A stretch of 64,000 nucleotides of DNA, from positions 1 through 64,000 of the forward strand of contig NZ_LFCT01000018.1 of assembly GCF_008692605.1 (NCBI RefSeq). The letters are read 5' to 3'. This DNA is from Sphingobium estronivorans. GTDB taxonomy: Bacteria; Pseudomonadota; Alphaproteobacteria; Sphingomonadales; Sphingomonadaceae. The notes below the pieces were generated by a model. It ran no database searches and was not told the origin of the DNA. It saw only the letters and a program-made list of their open reading frames with translations. Below are positions 8,640-16,317 of the stretch, one piece after another. Positions within the stretch are counted from its first letter, which is position 1, and every line of letters begins with the position of its first letter. Made by a program: the position numbers and the translations under genes.

Positions 8640-8918
8640 ATGCGCAACAGCTCAGCTATGTGCAGGCAACAGGCAGCTCATCATCGGCAGGTGGCTGCCG
8701 CCTCTGACCTTGAGAAGGTGCGGAGGATCGCGCTCGCGGCGGCCAAGGCATGGGACATTCAGGCCAGGGAGGCTGAGGTGCGCGAAGCAGGAAAGCAGGG
8801 CGTGCTCAGCGCTGAAGACGCAGCGATCGCTCTGGAATTTAGGCGAGAGGAAGAGGAGCAGATGCTCATCAGCGACAAGTCGGGCGAGGTTGATTTCGAT
8901 CCCCAGCAAAAATTGTGA
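8640..8918 (+). CDS. Hypothetical protein, 92 aa
   Basis: A 92 aa, mostly helical, charged protein (MRNSSAMCRQQAAHHRQVAA...) with LEKVRRIALAAAKAWDIQAR in the middle and an acidic tail ending DFDPQQKL. ATG 8640 follows the previous stop by 7 nt. A longer in-frame reading from 8346 is a shadow of the 124 aa gene. Its stop TGA overlaps the ATG of the YozE-like gene (TGATG), supporting an operon. There is no recognised domain. The helical pattern could fit a small regulatory or sequestering protein, but that is speculation. Confidence 0.6.
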   Translation: MRNSSAMCRQQAAHHRQVAAASDLEKVRRIALAAAKAWDIQAREAEVREAGKQGVLSAEDAAIALEFRREEEEQMLISDKSGEVDFDPQQKL

Positions 8919-9154
8919 TGGATCAGAGCATGAAGGTTCAGGTCGAGCAATTTGGTAGCTGGTTGATATGTCAGCACAGCCGGCCGGGATGGATTGGAGA
9001 TCTTGCGCGGGCAGCGGCGGCCGATCGCACATTTCTTCGCTCAGGAGACCCCGACACGGTTCGCGGTCATCTCAATCGGATGCACGCGGAAGCAGATATG
9101 TTCGAGGCACTGGAGGACGCCGAATCTCTCTGGTTCGGATTTGGACGGAGCTGA
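8918..9154 (+). CDS. YozE-like SAM-fold small protein
   Basis: A 78 aa protein matching the YozE/SAM-like helical fold: FGSWLICQHSRPGWIGDLAR followed by AAAADRTFL, GDPDTVRGHL and a C-terminal acidic segment DMFEALEDAESLW. YozE-type proteins are small and of unknown function; relatives of about this length are common in proteobacteria. The start is ATG 8918 (TGATG overlap with the preceding gene) or ATG 8930. It is the last gene of the leader-B operon. Confidence 0.75.
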   Translation: MDQSMKVQVEQFGSWLICQHSRPGWIGDLARAAAADRTFLRSGDPDTVRGHLNRMHAEADMFEALEDAESLWFGFGRS

Positions 9155-9263
9155 TCTCAGCCCCAGCGGCTTCGGCCAATCCGGATTGATGCACGCGCCG
9201 TATAGCACACGATTCATGTAGGGTCACAAAATCACAGCGCATTCATTTGAAGGAATATTCAAA

Positions 9264-9392
9264 ATGGCTAAAAGTCAGAAAAGATCTAACCGCGAAGTGC
9301 GCAAGCCCAAGGCAGAAAAATCGAAAAAGCAGAATGCCTCCAATCCTTCACAAAAGCCTGGAGGAGTGAACCTGGTCACTTTGAAAAGCTGA
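9264..9392 (+). CDS. Small basic protein, 42 aa
   Basis: A 42 aa, very basic protein beginning MAKSQKRSNREVRKPKAEKS with a Lys-rich, disordered middle. Small alphaproteobacterial proteins starting MAKGQ-x-R-SNRE-x-(R/K)KPKAEK are widespread and uncharacterised (from memory). AAGGA lies 8-9 nt before ATG 9264. It stands alone, with a strong terminator 130 nt downstream. The charge suggests nucleic-acid or ribosome association, an inference only. Confidence 0.75.
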   Translation: MAKSQKRSNREVRKPKAEKSKKQNASNPSQKPGGVNLVTLKS

Positions 9393-9836
9393 AAGATTGA
9401 ACAAACTCAGAATCGAAAACCATCATGGTAGACCGACTTTTGATACTCTACTCACAATGCGCCATCGCCCTACCTGGTAGCAGCCCTATGATGAGAGCCT
9501 GAGCACCCTTGCTCGCGGAGGGCCCCGCGTTGCCGACACGACGCGGGGTTTTTCTTATGTTCACCAAAGGGCCAACATTCAGCAAACAACACTGTTCTAC
9601 TGGACACCGGCTGGGCACTCCATAAGTCCTACAATCCCGGACTTGCGATCTTCAATTAAGGCAATTCCATCTGAAGCATAATATAAACAAGATGGTTGGA
9701 AATTATAATGTCATGAATGAAAATGACTTGCGATCCTCATAAGCCCGACGATGCGGTCGAAAATTTATAGGCGACACCCAACCGGAAGTCAGCTATGCGG
9801 TCCATATTGCGCGGAAACTGATGCAGGCATCCGCCG
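9393..9836. other. Non-coding interval with a terminator
   Basis: About 440 bases without a supported gene. It holds the intrinsic terminator at 9523-9556 and an AT-rich stretch (about 9640-9730). A short transcript ending at the terminator (an sRNA from about 9430) is possible but no clear promoter was recognised. Confidence 0.4.
9523..9556 (+). terminator. Rho-independent terminator
   Basis: CCCCGCGT (9523-9530) pairs perfectly with ACGCGGGG (9541-9548) around a 10-nt loop, followed by TTTTTCTT. This is the clearest intrinsic terminator in the window. It lies 130 nt after the 42 aa gene. Confidence 0.9.
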
Positions 9837-9837
9837 C

Positions 9838-9884
9838 GACTGAGAGACCATCGCGCTCCCGCTTGCCAAGTCGAGGAGCAGATC
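9838..9884 (+). promoter_or_regulatory. Conserved 5' leader element, copy C
   Basis: GACTGAGAGACC followed by GCTCC (9855-9859) and GGAGC (9875-9879), 5 nt before ATG 9885. The five-base stem would cover the ribosome-binding site. The first 34 nt match copy D with one difference, apart from which the flanking DNA and downstream genes are unrelated. Confidence 0.7.
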
Positions 9885-9998
9885 ATGGAAGACCTTAACG
9901 CTCGTTTGAAACGTAAGCAGGAAGATCTGCTGCTTTCGCAAGCCGCTGCGCGCGCTTCGAAGCTATTCTCTTTCGGACCATGGGGACATCAGGCGTGA
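9885..9998 (+). CDS. Small hypothetical protein, 37 aa, with leader element C
   Basis: A 37 aa protein, MEDLNARLKRKQEDLLLSQA followed by AARASKLFSFGPWGHQA. It is an amphipathic helix with a short aromatic tail. GGAG lies 6 nt before ATG 9885 within leader element C. Its stop overlaps the GTG start of the next gene (GTGA), so the two are translationally coupled. I do not recognise the family. Confidence 0.55.
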   Translation: MEDLNARLKRKQEDLLLSQAAARASKLFSFGPWGHQA

Positions 9999-10234
9999 GC
10001 CGGGCTGTCCATATCGATCAGACCCCGACCGCCGTCGAGGATCTGTGCAGAAAACATTCGTTCCGGGTTTCTACCGTGGAAGCCCTTTTATCAGGCGGGT
10101 CAAGAGTCGTGCTGCTGGACCCTCGCGATGCCGAGTCATTGCGCATCCTCATGAAGCACAAGCTGATCCTTGGCGCGGTAAGACGATCTCCCTCCCATAT
10201 TGCACGGCAGTTGCCGCCCTCGGGTTCTCGGTAA
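9995..10234 (+). CDS. Hypothetical protein, 79 aa
   Basis: A 79 aa protein, reading from GTG 9995 as (M)SRAVHIDQTPTAVEDLCRKH, then FRVSTVEALLSGGSRVVLLD and a C-terminal basic segment. The pattern helix - STVE-x-L-x-x-GG-(S/T)RVVL - resembles small unnamed alphaproteobacterial proteins (from memory). The GTG is chosen because it overlaps the preceding stop by 4 nt. An ATG at 9980 would read through the 37 aa gene. Confidence 0.65.
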   Translation: MSRAVHIDQTPTAVEDLCRKHSFRVSTVEALLSGGSRVVLLDPRDAESLRILMKHKLILGAVRRSPSHIARQLPPSGSR

Positions 10235-10240
10235 TAAGGG

Positions 10241-10417
10241 ATGCAAAGATCCCGTTTGTTGGAACGCGGCAGGGTGATGGCGTTGAAAGAAGCGCTTTTA
10301 GCCAGTTGCCCCCGTCAAAGGAACCTGCATGAGGAGCGAGCCCGCGCCTACGCAAAGATCATAGACGTGTTGATCCGCGAAGGAAAGCAAGCGGTCGCAG
10401 GCGTTCGCCCCCGCTAA
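10241..10417 (+). CDS. Hypothetical protein, 58 aa
   Basis: A 58 aa basic protein (MQRSRLLERGRVMALKEALL...) ending GKQAVAGVRPR, with a central helix HEERARAYAKIIDVLIREG. It starts 6 nt after the previous gene. GTG 10274 or ATG 10277 are alternative starts giving 46-47 aa. It is probably the third gene of the leader-C operon. Composition supports a real protein, but there is no family recognition. Confidence 0.5.
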   Translation: MQRSRLLERGRVMALKEALLASCPRQRNLHEERARAYAKIIDVLIREGKQAVAGVRPR

Positions 10418-10565
10418 TCACCCGGGCTATTCGCCCAATATGCAGCGTTGCGGATTGTCGGAACAGTGGCCAGTATCGGATGTTGTCCGGATGCCGGGGC
10501 GAAGGCTGTGCCAGCCAGATCAGGATCTCGAAGGCGCCTTCAGGTAGAAGCAAGGATCGCCTATC

Positions 10566-11582
10566 ATGCCGCACACGAACGATGTGCTTCTGACTGTAGA
10601 AGGCGCGCAGGCGGCGGAACAGCGATTGGTGAAGGACCCGCTCACCGTCAGCGATTCCGAACCGTTGCGCACCGTTCCGGGCGATGACGGGATGGTCACA
10701 CAGAACTCAATGCATGCGCACGGGGCGATTTATGGCGGAATTGCGTTGCGCAATGCCGCCGCTGCGCAGGAGAGAGCTGCGGCCGATTTACGCGCCGCTC
10801 GACATTCGACACTGCTGGCTGTTGAGGGTGGCAAGGTGGGTACGGCAGGTTATGCAGAGGCGACGCTCGGTCAGGCCGATGGCGCTGCCCCGGCTTCGGC
10901 CTCATCGGTTCCCGACATCGATCCCGAGCGCGATCCGAACAGGCAAGTGAGCAAGGCGCGTTTCGTGACGGCAAAGGGCGACACCAGTGACGTGAACTCG
11001 CACGCATTGGTGCCTCCAGCGTCGCCCAACATCCTTTCAGCAGGTAGCGTTATCTCCGCAAGCCTCATTACTGGACTCCGTTCCGACTTGCCGGGATTGG
11101 TGACCGCGCAGGTCACCGAACGGGTCTATGACAGCGCGACCGGTCGAGCTTTGCTGATCCCGCAAGGAGCGCGGCTGATCGGACAATATGATAGCGTCAT
11201 TGCCTATGGGCAAAGCCGCGCTCTCGTGGTTTGGCAGCGCATCATCATGCCGGACGGAAGTTCGATCCGGATCGACAATGCGCCGGCGACCGATCCATCT
11301 GGATATGCCGGCCTTTCCGACAAGGTGGATTTCCATACATGGCGGCTGTTGCAGGGCGTAGCAGTCTCGACCCTGCTGGGTGTTGGAGCGAACCTTTCCT
11401 TCTCGGACAAGAGCGATCTTGTCCAGGTGATCCGCGAGGCGACGCAACAGAATGTCGCTCGGGCTGGCGATCAGATCACGGCGCGCAATCTACAGGTTCA
11501 GCCTACGATCACGGTGCGACCGGGCGCGCCTGTGCGGCTGCTGATCCACCGAGATCTCGTGTTGCCCCCTTGGAAAGGATAG
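10566..11582 (+). CDS. trbI: Conjugal transfer protein TrbI (VirB10 family), N-terminally altered
   Basis: VirB10/TrbI proteins bridge inner and outer membranes in type IV secretion. Residues from about 145 to the end carry the family core: SPNILSAGSVISASLITGLR, then DLPGLVTAQVTERVYDSATG, LIPQGARLIGQYDS, and the C-terminal QPTITVRPG-x-PVRLLIHRDL. The normal N-terminus (cytoplasmic segment, one transmembrane helix, proline-rich periplasmic linker) is not recognisable. The first 120 residues here are polar with no hydrophobic segment, so the protein could not anchor in the inner membrane. It is followed by its usual neighbour, a DUF2274 gene. No other trb genes are in the window. Likely a non-functional remnant of a conjugation cluster. 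Confidence 0.85.
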   Translation: MPHTNDVLLTVEGAQAAEQRLVKDPLTVSDSEPLRTVPGDDGMVTQNSMHAHGAIYGGIALRNAAAAQERAAADLRAARHSTLLAVEGGKVGTAGYAEATLGQADGAAPASASSVPDIDPERDPNRQVSKARFVTAKGDTSDVNSHALVPPASPNILSAGSVISASLITGLRSDLPGLVTAQVTERVYDSATGRALLIPQGARLIGQYDSVIAYGQSRALVVWQRIIMPDGSSIRIDNAPATDPSGYAGLSDKVDFHTWRLLQGVAVSTLLGVGANLSFSDKSDLVQVIREATQQNVARAGDQITARNLQVQPTITVRPGAPVRLLIHRDLVLPPWKG

Positions 11583-11592
11583 GAGTTAGAGG

Positions 11593-11820
11593 ATGTCCGA
11601 ATTGAAACTGCCGAGGATTCCGGATCGAACGCCAGTGAAGCTGACAATTTCGGTCATGCCCGATCTGCATAGTGCGCTCGTGGACTATGCTCTCTTGTAT
11701 AGTCAGACATATGGGAGGGAAGAGCCGATTACAGATTTGGTTCCGGCAATGTTGGCGGCTTTCCTGGAGAGCGATCGTGGATTTATGAAAGGACGAGAAA
11801 AGATAAGGAGCGAAGGTTAG
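11593..11820 (+). CDS. DUF2274 domain protein
   Basis: A 75 aa protein, MSELKLPRIPDRTPVKLTIS, then VMPDLHSALVDYALLYSQTY and the helical PITDLVPAMLAAFLESDRGF. This is the DUF2274 pattern of small proteins encoded directly after trbI in Trb-type conjugation clusters. It starts 10 nt after the trbI stop, with GGAG about 10 nt upstream. Its role is unknown; the C-terminal part may adopt a ribbon-helix-helix-like fold, an inference. Confidence 0.85.
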   Translation: MSELKLPRIPDRTPVKLTISVMPDLHSALVDYALLYSQTYGREEPITDLVPAMLAAFLESDRGFMKGREKIRSEG

Positions 11821-11945
11821 TGGTGGCATGGTATAATTCAATTTATGGATCGTTCGGTCGAAATTCTGAAGAAAGATTTCTACGGATATGGGCTCCCTTT
11901 GTCTGACAGCAGCTCCCAGGCCATGACGCGGCATTGGGGCGCTTT

Positions 11946-11985
11946 CCGGGTTGCCAATGCGCGGCCGACATCGGCATATGCGTTT
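11946..11985 (-). repeat. 40-nt repeat shared with the upstream regions of two TonB receptors
   Basis: Bases 11965-11985 (minus) match 59277-59297 (plus) exactly over 21 nt, and the similarity continues with substitutions for another 19 nt. A third, more divergent copy is at 53201-53240. Here the repeat lies at the end of an open minus-strand frame containing NAYADVGRALA. Its nature (gene fragment, element end or promoter part) is unresolved. Confidence 0.6.
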
Positions 11986-12116
11986 CTCACCCATTCCAGA
12001 CGCTCCCGACCGGTGTTCTTGTGGCGGGAGCGCTCGAGAAGGCAGCCGATGATGCGTCGCGCCCGGCCGAGTCTGGTTTGAATTGAGGTGGTAATCCGCC
12101 GCCGAGGAGATTCGTA

Positions 12117-13349
12117 ATGAATATCATTGGAGAAACCCCCGGGCATCCCGAGAAAGGGGAGCAGGCTTCGTACCTTAGAAATAAGGTCGACGTGGACAGT
12201 CATGAGATGGTGCCGTTCCATTTCTGGGGCGAGGAGTTCGGGGATGTCGGAGACTTTCTCGGCAAGCTCGACATGAAGGCGTCTGGTGAGTTGCGAGCGG
12301 GCAATTCGATGCTGAGGCCAGACATCTCCGGTGATGTCACGCCCATCAACCATGACACGGTGTGGAACGTCAAGGGCCCGGGAGCGCCCAGTGCGATCGA
12401 CCTCAGCAGGCGTCCTGAAGTCATGGAGGCGATGGGTATCGAGCGGCAGCTGGTGTTCCCGACCTTCGGCCTGATCGGCCTGATCCTCTATTATCTGCCC
12501 AATCCGCACGAATATCTGATCTACGATCCTGAGGGCGTGGATCACAAGCGCCTCGGCAAGGAGGCATGCGACGCACACAACAAATGGGCGGCGCGCATCA
12601 CCAAAGCCACCCAGTCGAAGACCCGGCCCGTCGGGATGGTTCTGCCCGATTCCATTCCCGAGATCATGAAGCAGACGGAAGAATTGCTGGCGGCGGGCAT
12701 CAGGGGCATCATGCTGCCGGCCGGCTCGCCACCCGCGGGCACTTCGCCCGCCGATCCGGCCATGGACCCGTTCTGGGAACTGCTTGAGAAGAACGACATC
12801 CCGCTCACCCTGCATCTGGGTACCGAATTCGCGTTCATGAGCTCGCTCAAATGGCCGAACAATGTGCCGGCCTTCTATCCATCGCGCGTCTCCTCGGCGG
12901 AATTTCAGGTGACGCCATATCACACGTCTACGCTCCACTTTTGCATGGAAAACTATCTGGTCTGCATGGTCCTGGGCGGGGTATTCGAGCGTTTCCCCCG
13001 ACTGCGCGTGGGTATCATCGAATGCGCCGCTCACTGGGTCGGCCCGCTTGCGGAACGGATGGACAATCTTGCCGGCCAGTTCGTCAAGCGGCTGGCGGAT
13101 CTGTCCATGCCGCCATCCGGCTATATCGCACGCAACGTTCGCGCGACGCCCTTCTACTTCGAGCCGGTGGACTATTATATCGATCGCTATCCGGAGCTGG
13201 CGCAGGTCTACGCCTATGCGACCGACTATCCTCATGTGGAGGGCGGGGTCGAGTCCGACAAGATCTTCCTGGAAAAGCTGAAGGGCAGAGATGAAGCCGT
13301 GAAGGAAGGCTTCTTCCGATCGAACGGCCTGTTCCTGCTTCCGGACTGA
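12117..13349 (+). CDS. Amidohydrolase-2 family metal-dependent hydrolase/decarboxylase
   Basis: A 410 aa TIM-barrel enzyme of the amidohydrolase_2 (ACMSD-like) family. The N-terminal metal motif is DVDSHE (residues 25-30) in place of D-x-H-x-H. Further motifs are LTLHLGTEF (about 226-234), GIIECAAHWVGPLAERMDN (about 302-320) and a late catalytic Asp in ATDYPH (about 367-372). Relatives hydrolyse C-C or C-N bonds or decarboxylate small acids. The substrate here is unassigned. The start is ATG 12117 (GGAG 8 nt upstream). The gene stands between the conjugation remnants and a GntR regulator, and is followed by a perfect 12-bp inverted repeat. A 583-codon antisense frame across it is a shadow. 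Confidence 0.85.
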   Translation: MNIIGETPGHPEKGEQASYLRNKVDVDSHEMVPFHFWGEEFGDVGDFLGKLDMKASGELRAGNSMLRPDISGDVTPINHDTVWNVKGPGAPSAIDLSRRPEVMEAMGIERQLVFPTFGLIGLILYYLPNPHEYLIYDPEGVDHKRLGKEACDAHNKWAARITKATQSKTRPVGMVLPDSIPEIMKQTEELLAAGIRGIMLPAGSPPAGTSPADPAMDPFWELLEKNDIPLTLHLGTEFAFMSSLKWPNNVPAFYPSRVSSAEFQVTPYHTSTLHFCMENYLVCMVLGGVFERFPRLRVGIIECAAHWVGPLAERMDNLAGQFVKRLADLSMPPSGYIARNVRATPFYFEPVDYYIDRYPELAQVYAYATDYPHVEGGVESDKIFLEKLKGRDEAVKEGFFRSNGLFLLPD

Positions 13350-13411
13350 TCGGGATGGCCTTTCCCATCGATAGGCCGTTGTAGAGGGCGGGTATAGCCG
13401 GGACTTTTCCG

Positions 13412-13456
13412 GGCTGGTGAGCGACACCCTACGAGGCGTGCTGCCGCTCACCAGCC
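13412..13456 (+). terminator. 12-bp perfect inverted repeat after the amidohydrolase gene
   Basis: GGCTGGTGAGCG (13412-13423) pairs perfectly with CGCTCACCAGCC (13445-13456) around a 21-nt loop. No T-run follows, so it may act in termination or 3'-end protection rather than as a standard intrinsic terminator. Confidence 0.5.
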
Positions 13457-13637
13457 GAGTCCGGCCGTTCCTGCGATTCGGGTTCGATACCGGCTGTCGC
13501 GTGAGGCTGTCCCTGCCGTTGCGGTGCGTGTCCATGGTCATGCGGCCATTCTCCATCCATGGAACAAACGCAGAATACGGATGATTTTCCGTGAATTTCC
13601 GCGCCCCCATTTCCAATTGTCCGATGAGCATGTGGCA

Positions 13638-13650
13638 CTATATTGTACAC
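13638..13650 (+). promoter_or_regulatory. Half-site of the AT-rich operator, upstream of the GntR gene
   Basis: CTATATTGTACAC carries the half-site TTGTAC seen in the palindromes before other catabolic operons (see 16213, 29597, 30681, 31831, 38122). The left half is poorly matched. The location about 95 nt upstream of the GntR start would fit autoregulation. Confidence 0.35.
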
Positions 13651-13740
13651 TCGCCGCAGGTGAGCGTGCTTGCGCGTCGCCGTGAATTGCGCGACACGAC
13701 AGGAGAACCGCGCAAGCTGCTAGGGCCGATGGAAGAAGTA

Positions 13741-14487
13741 ATGGCGATGCAACGGAAGAAAAGAGAAATGAAAACCGCCGCAGGGGGCGCGAGCGACGTT
13801 GTGCCGGTCAGTTTGAATGGTGATACGGCGGGGAGCTCGCCCGATCGGGTTATCGACACAATACATCGGGGCATTTTGGTTGGCCGCTATGTCCCCGGGC
13901 AGAAGCTGATCGAGGCGGATTTGACGCAAAGCCTGGGCATCAGCCGCGGTCCGGTTCGGGAGGCGCTCAAGCGGCTGGATGCCGAGGGTGTCGTTGAGCT
14001 TACCCGGCATCGCGGCGCCTATATCCGTTCGCTGACGCGACAGGAGGCTCTTGATATTCTGGAGATCCTTGAGGTGTTGACGGCGCTAATCGCGCGCCTT
14101 GCGGCCAATGCCGTGGCGCGCGACCATAATGCAGAGCTTGTGCGCGAAGCATTCGAATGGCTCGAACGCTTCAAGGACCCTGCGCTCGAAAATCTTGCCT
14201 TCAACGAGCAGCGCAGCCATTTCTACGATACGCTCATCCGAATTGGCGGGAACTCGCAGCTCCAGTCCGTCATGCCGATGATGCGGGTTCACTTGCTCAG
14301 GCTTCAGCTGGAATCCTATTTCAGCCTGGAAGACCGGCGGGATCGCGTCGATGAATATGCGTCGATCACCGATGCGGTGCTGGCGGGCGATGCGATGCGT
14401 GCCCAGCGTGCCATGCGCAACCATATGAGGAGCATGCATCAACGTATCGGGCGCCTCCCGGATCAGGCGTTCGCTCGACGCACATAA
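13741..14487 (+). CDS. GntR family transcriptional regulator, FCD (FadR-like) subfamily
   Basis: A 248 aa DNA-binding repressor/activator. The N-terminal winged helix (about residues 40-105) contains the GntR signature GQKLIEADLTQSLGISRGPV followed by REALKRLDAEGVVELTRHRG. The C-terminal all-helical FCD domain (about 110-235) has the metal/ligand positions expected around HFYDTLIRIGGN and the late RAMRNHMRSMHQRI, where His residues usually bind metal. ATG 13741 has GGAAGAAG upstream; ATG 13729 and 13768 are alternatives. It lies between the amidohydrolase and the alcohol dehydrogenase/carboxylase operon and is a candidate regulator of that operon through the AT-rich palindromes. Confidence 0.9.
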   Translation: MAMQRKKREMKTAAGGASDVVPVSLNGDTAGSSPDRVIDTIHRGILVGRYVPGQKLIEADLTQSLGISRGPVREALKRLDAEGVVELTRHRGAYIRSLTRQEALDILEILEVLTALIARLAANAVARDHNAELVREAFEWLERFKDPALENLAFNEQRSHFYDTLIRIGGNSQLQSVMPMMRVHLLRLQLESYFSLEDRRDRVDEYASITDAVLAGDAMRAQRAMRNHMRSMHQRIGRLPDQAFARRT

Positions 14488-14535
14488 GATGCCTCGGCGG
14501 TTGCCCGCCGGTCGATCCGTTTTCATCCAGTGCGC

Positions 14536-14560
14536 GGGGCGAAGGTTCCGGCCCCTTTTT
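14536..14560 (+). terminator. Probable intrinsic terminator after the GntR gene
   Basis: GGGGC (14536-14540) and GCCCC (14551-14555) enclose a 10-nt loop and are followed by TTTTT. The stem is short, but the U-run and the position 50 nt after the stop fit. Confidence 0.6.
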
Positions 14561-14845
14561 CGATCAAGCACACCGGGCTTGCTTCCGTAACAATAGCGAC
14601 GCCCGACCACCCGGCATGATTTAGGGCGATCTTCAGGTCGCCCCTCACGTCACGGGCTGCGTCGAAGGAACGGCTCTCCCGGTCCAAATCCCATTCGTCA
14701 TTGCGGGGAATGACCCGTAGCCCCGTCCGTTAAATCGTGGCCACATCAATAATTGTCGTTCCTTTCTGTAGGACAGAGTGCTATCCCCCTGCTGCGCGGT
14801 TGTGGCCCGATGGGTGGAATATGGCGCATGAGAGAGGATTCGGAC

Positions 14846-15928
14846 ATGAACGAGACGATGCGGGCCGCTGTGCTGGAAGGTCCCGGAAAGATCGCGGTCA
14901 AGGACGTCCCGATGCCTAAGATCGGCGAGTCGGATGTGCTCATCCGTGTCGTGAATTGCGGCATATGCGGATCGGACGTCCACAGTTTCAAAACGGGTAT
15001 GTATGTCAAGCCGGGCCAGGTGATGGGTCATGAATTCATGGGTCATATCGCCATGGTTGGCGACAAGGTGGACGGGATCGCCATCGGCGACCGGGTGACC
15101 GGCTTTTCCGCGAGCATTTGCGGCGAGTGCGACGCCTGCAAGCGTGGGCAATACATATTGTGCGCGAAACTGTTCACCGGCTCGACCGGCTATGGCCTTC
15201 CGGGCGCCTTTGCCGAATATGTGAAGATCGAAAATGCGCTGCTCGGCAGCAATGTGCACAAGCTGCCCGATACGATCGACGATGTCTCAGCGGCGATGAT
15301 CGAGCCCGTTTCGGTGGGTGTGGCCGCTGCGGTTCAGGCCAATGTCCAGCCCGGCGACAAGGTGGTCGTTCTCGGTGTCGGGATGATCGGTAACGCCTGT
15401 CTGCAGGCCGCGAAGGCTGCCGGAGCGGCGGAGGCGATCGCGGTGGACGTCAGTCCCGCCCGCCTCGAAATCGCGCGTCAGAGCGGTGCGAACGATGTCT
15501 TCGACGCGCGAACCGGCGATGCCACCGAATGGGTGAAGCAGAAGTTCGGCATTGCGCCTTACCACTATAATGAAGGTGGCAATGCCGATGTGGTATTCGA
15601 GGCGGCGGGCATCCCTCTCACTATCCAGCAATCGCTGGAGATGGTGCGTCCGGGCGGCACGATCTGCATTGTGGGCCTGCCCGAACATGCCGCCGAAATC
15701 GATACTACTAAGATCGTCCACAAAATGCCTCGGATCGTTGGATCGCTCGGAGGCGATTTCGCACCCGCCATCGATAGGCTGGCTTCGGGCGCGATCAAAG
15801 TGCGGCATCTGATGACGCACAGCTTCCCGCTGGAAGAGGCTGCCGAGGCGTTTGCGGTCCAGCTCCAAGCCGGGGAAACGGTGAAGGTGATCATCAGCGC
15901 CAGTCCGGAGGTCCCCGCGGCGGCATAG
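14846..15928 (+). CDS. Zinc-dependent alcohol dehydrogenase (MDR family)
   Basis: A 360 aa medium-chain dehydrogenase that probably oxidises a primary or secondary alcohol with NAD(P). The catalytic zinc site is CGICGSDVH (Cys38) and GHE (61-63). The structural zinc loop has Cys92, Cys95, Cys98 and Cys106. The Rossmann motif is VLGVGMIG (about 182-189). The layout resembles threonine/sorbitol-type dehydrogenases. ATG 14846 follows AGAGGA at 7 nt; ATG 14828 is in frame and possible. It stands alone before a strong terminator, next to the carboxylase operon. One attractive role is making the ketone that operon would carboxylate, which is inference. Confidence 0.9.
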   Translation: MNETMRAAVLEGPGKIAVKDVPMPKIGESDVLIRVVNCGICGSDVHSFKTGMYVKPGQVMGHEFMGHIAMVGDKVDGIAIGDRVTGFSASICGECDACKRGQYILCAKLFTGSTGYGLPGAFAEYVKIENALLGSNVHKLPDTIDDVSAAMIEPVSVGVAAAVQANVQPGDKVVVLGVGMIGNACLQAAKAAGAAEAIAVDVSPARLEIARQSGANDVFDARTGDATEWVKQKFGIAPYHYNEGGNADVVFEAAGIPLTIQQSLEMVRPGGTICIVGLPEHAAEIDTTKIVHKMPRIVGSLGGDFAPAIDRLASGAIKVRHLMTHSFPLEEAAEAFAVQLQAGETVKVIISASPEVPAAA

Positions 15929-15970
15929 GTTTCGATGCCGCCTTGTGGCGGACGTCATATCGACCCAGCG

Positions 15971-16022
15971 ATACCCGTCTGGTCCTTGCCACTGAGCAAG
16001 GAAACCGGACGGGTATTTCTTT
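15971..16022 (+). terminator. Intrinsic terminator after the alcohol dehydrogenase gene
   Basis: ATACCCGTC...CCTTGC pairs with GCAAGG...GACGGGTAT (15971-16015) around a 6-nt loop with one small internal mismatch, followed by TTCTTT. It is a long, strong hairpin. Confidence 0.85.
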
Positions 16023-16212
16023 GCGCGATCTCCTTGAACAAGGTCCAGCAGGCGGCGCGCGGCGCGGCTGTCGAAGCAAAGGATTTGTCCGTATTTCCAT
16101 AACGTTAGGTCGTTATGGAATCGCCCCCACCGTGCGGATCGGGCGCGTCGATCCGCATCCGAGATCCGATGCAACCGCAGTCGCCAATTCCAATTGTTAG
16201 TTCAGAATTGCG

Positions 16213-16226
16213 CTACAATATTGTTG
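16213..16226 (+). promoter_or_regulatory. Operator-like palindrome before the carboxylase operon
   Basis: CTACAA-TA-TTGTTG, a near-perfect 14-bp palindrome of the CTAYAA-NN-TTRTAG family, about 90 nt upstream of the first gene. A TTGACA box at 16236-16241 with GAAATA 18 nt later is a possible promoter just downstream of it. Confidence 0.5.
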
Positions 16227-16317
16227 TTTAATGGGTTGACAGTCCCGTCGCTTCGGTGCGAAATAGGCAGCATAGAAAAGGCGATTGCTTCCGGGCGGTC
16301 GAGCGACGGCGAGGGGA

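Noticed and set aside
10359..10574. 71-codon minus-strand frame between the small genes and trbI
   Set aside because: Overlaps the 58 aa gene and the trbI start region, with no supporting start signal.
11880..13631. Open minus-strand frame of 583 codons across the amidohydrolase gene
   Set aside because: Antisense shadow of a well-conserved enzyme; composition is unnatural (His/Arg-rich). Only its last part outside the gene (11880-12083) may have a history of its own, noted as a repeat.
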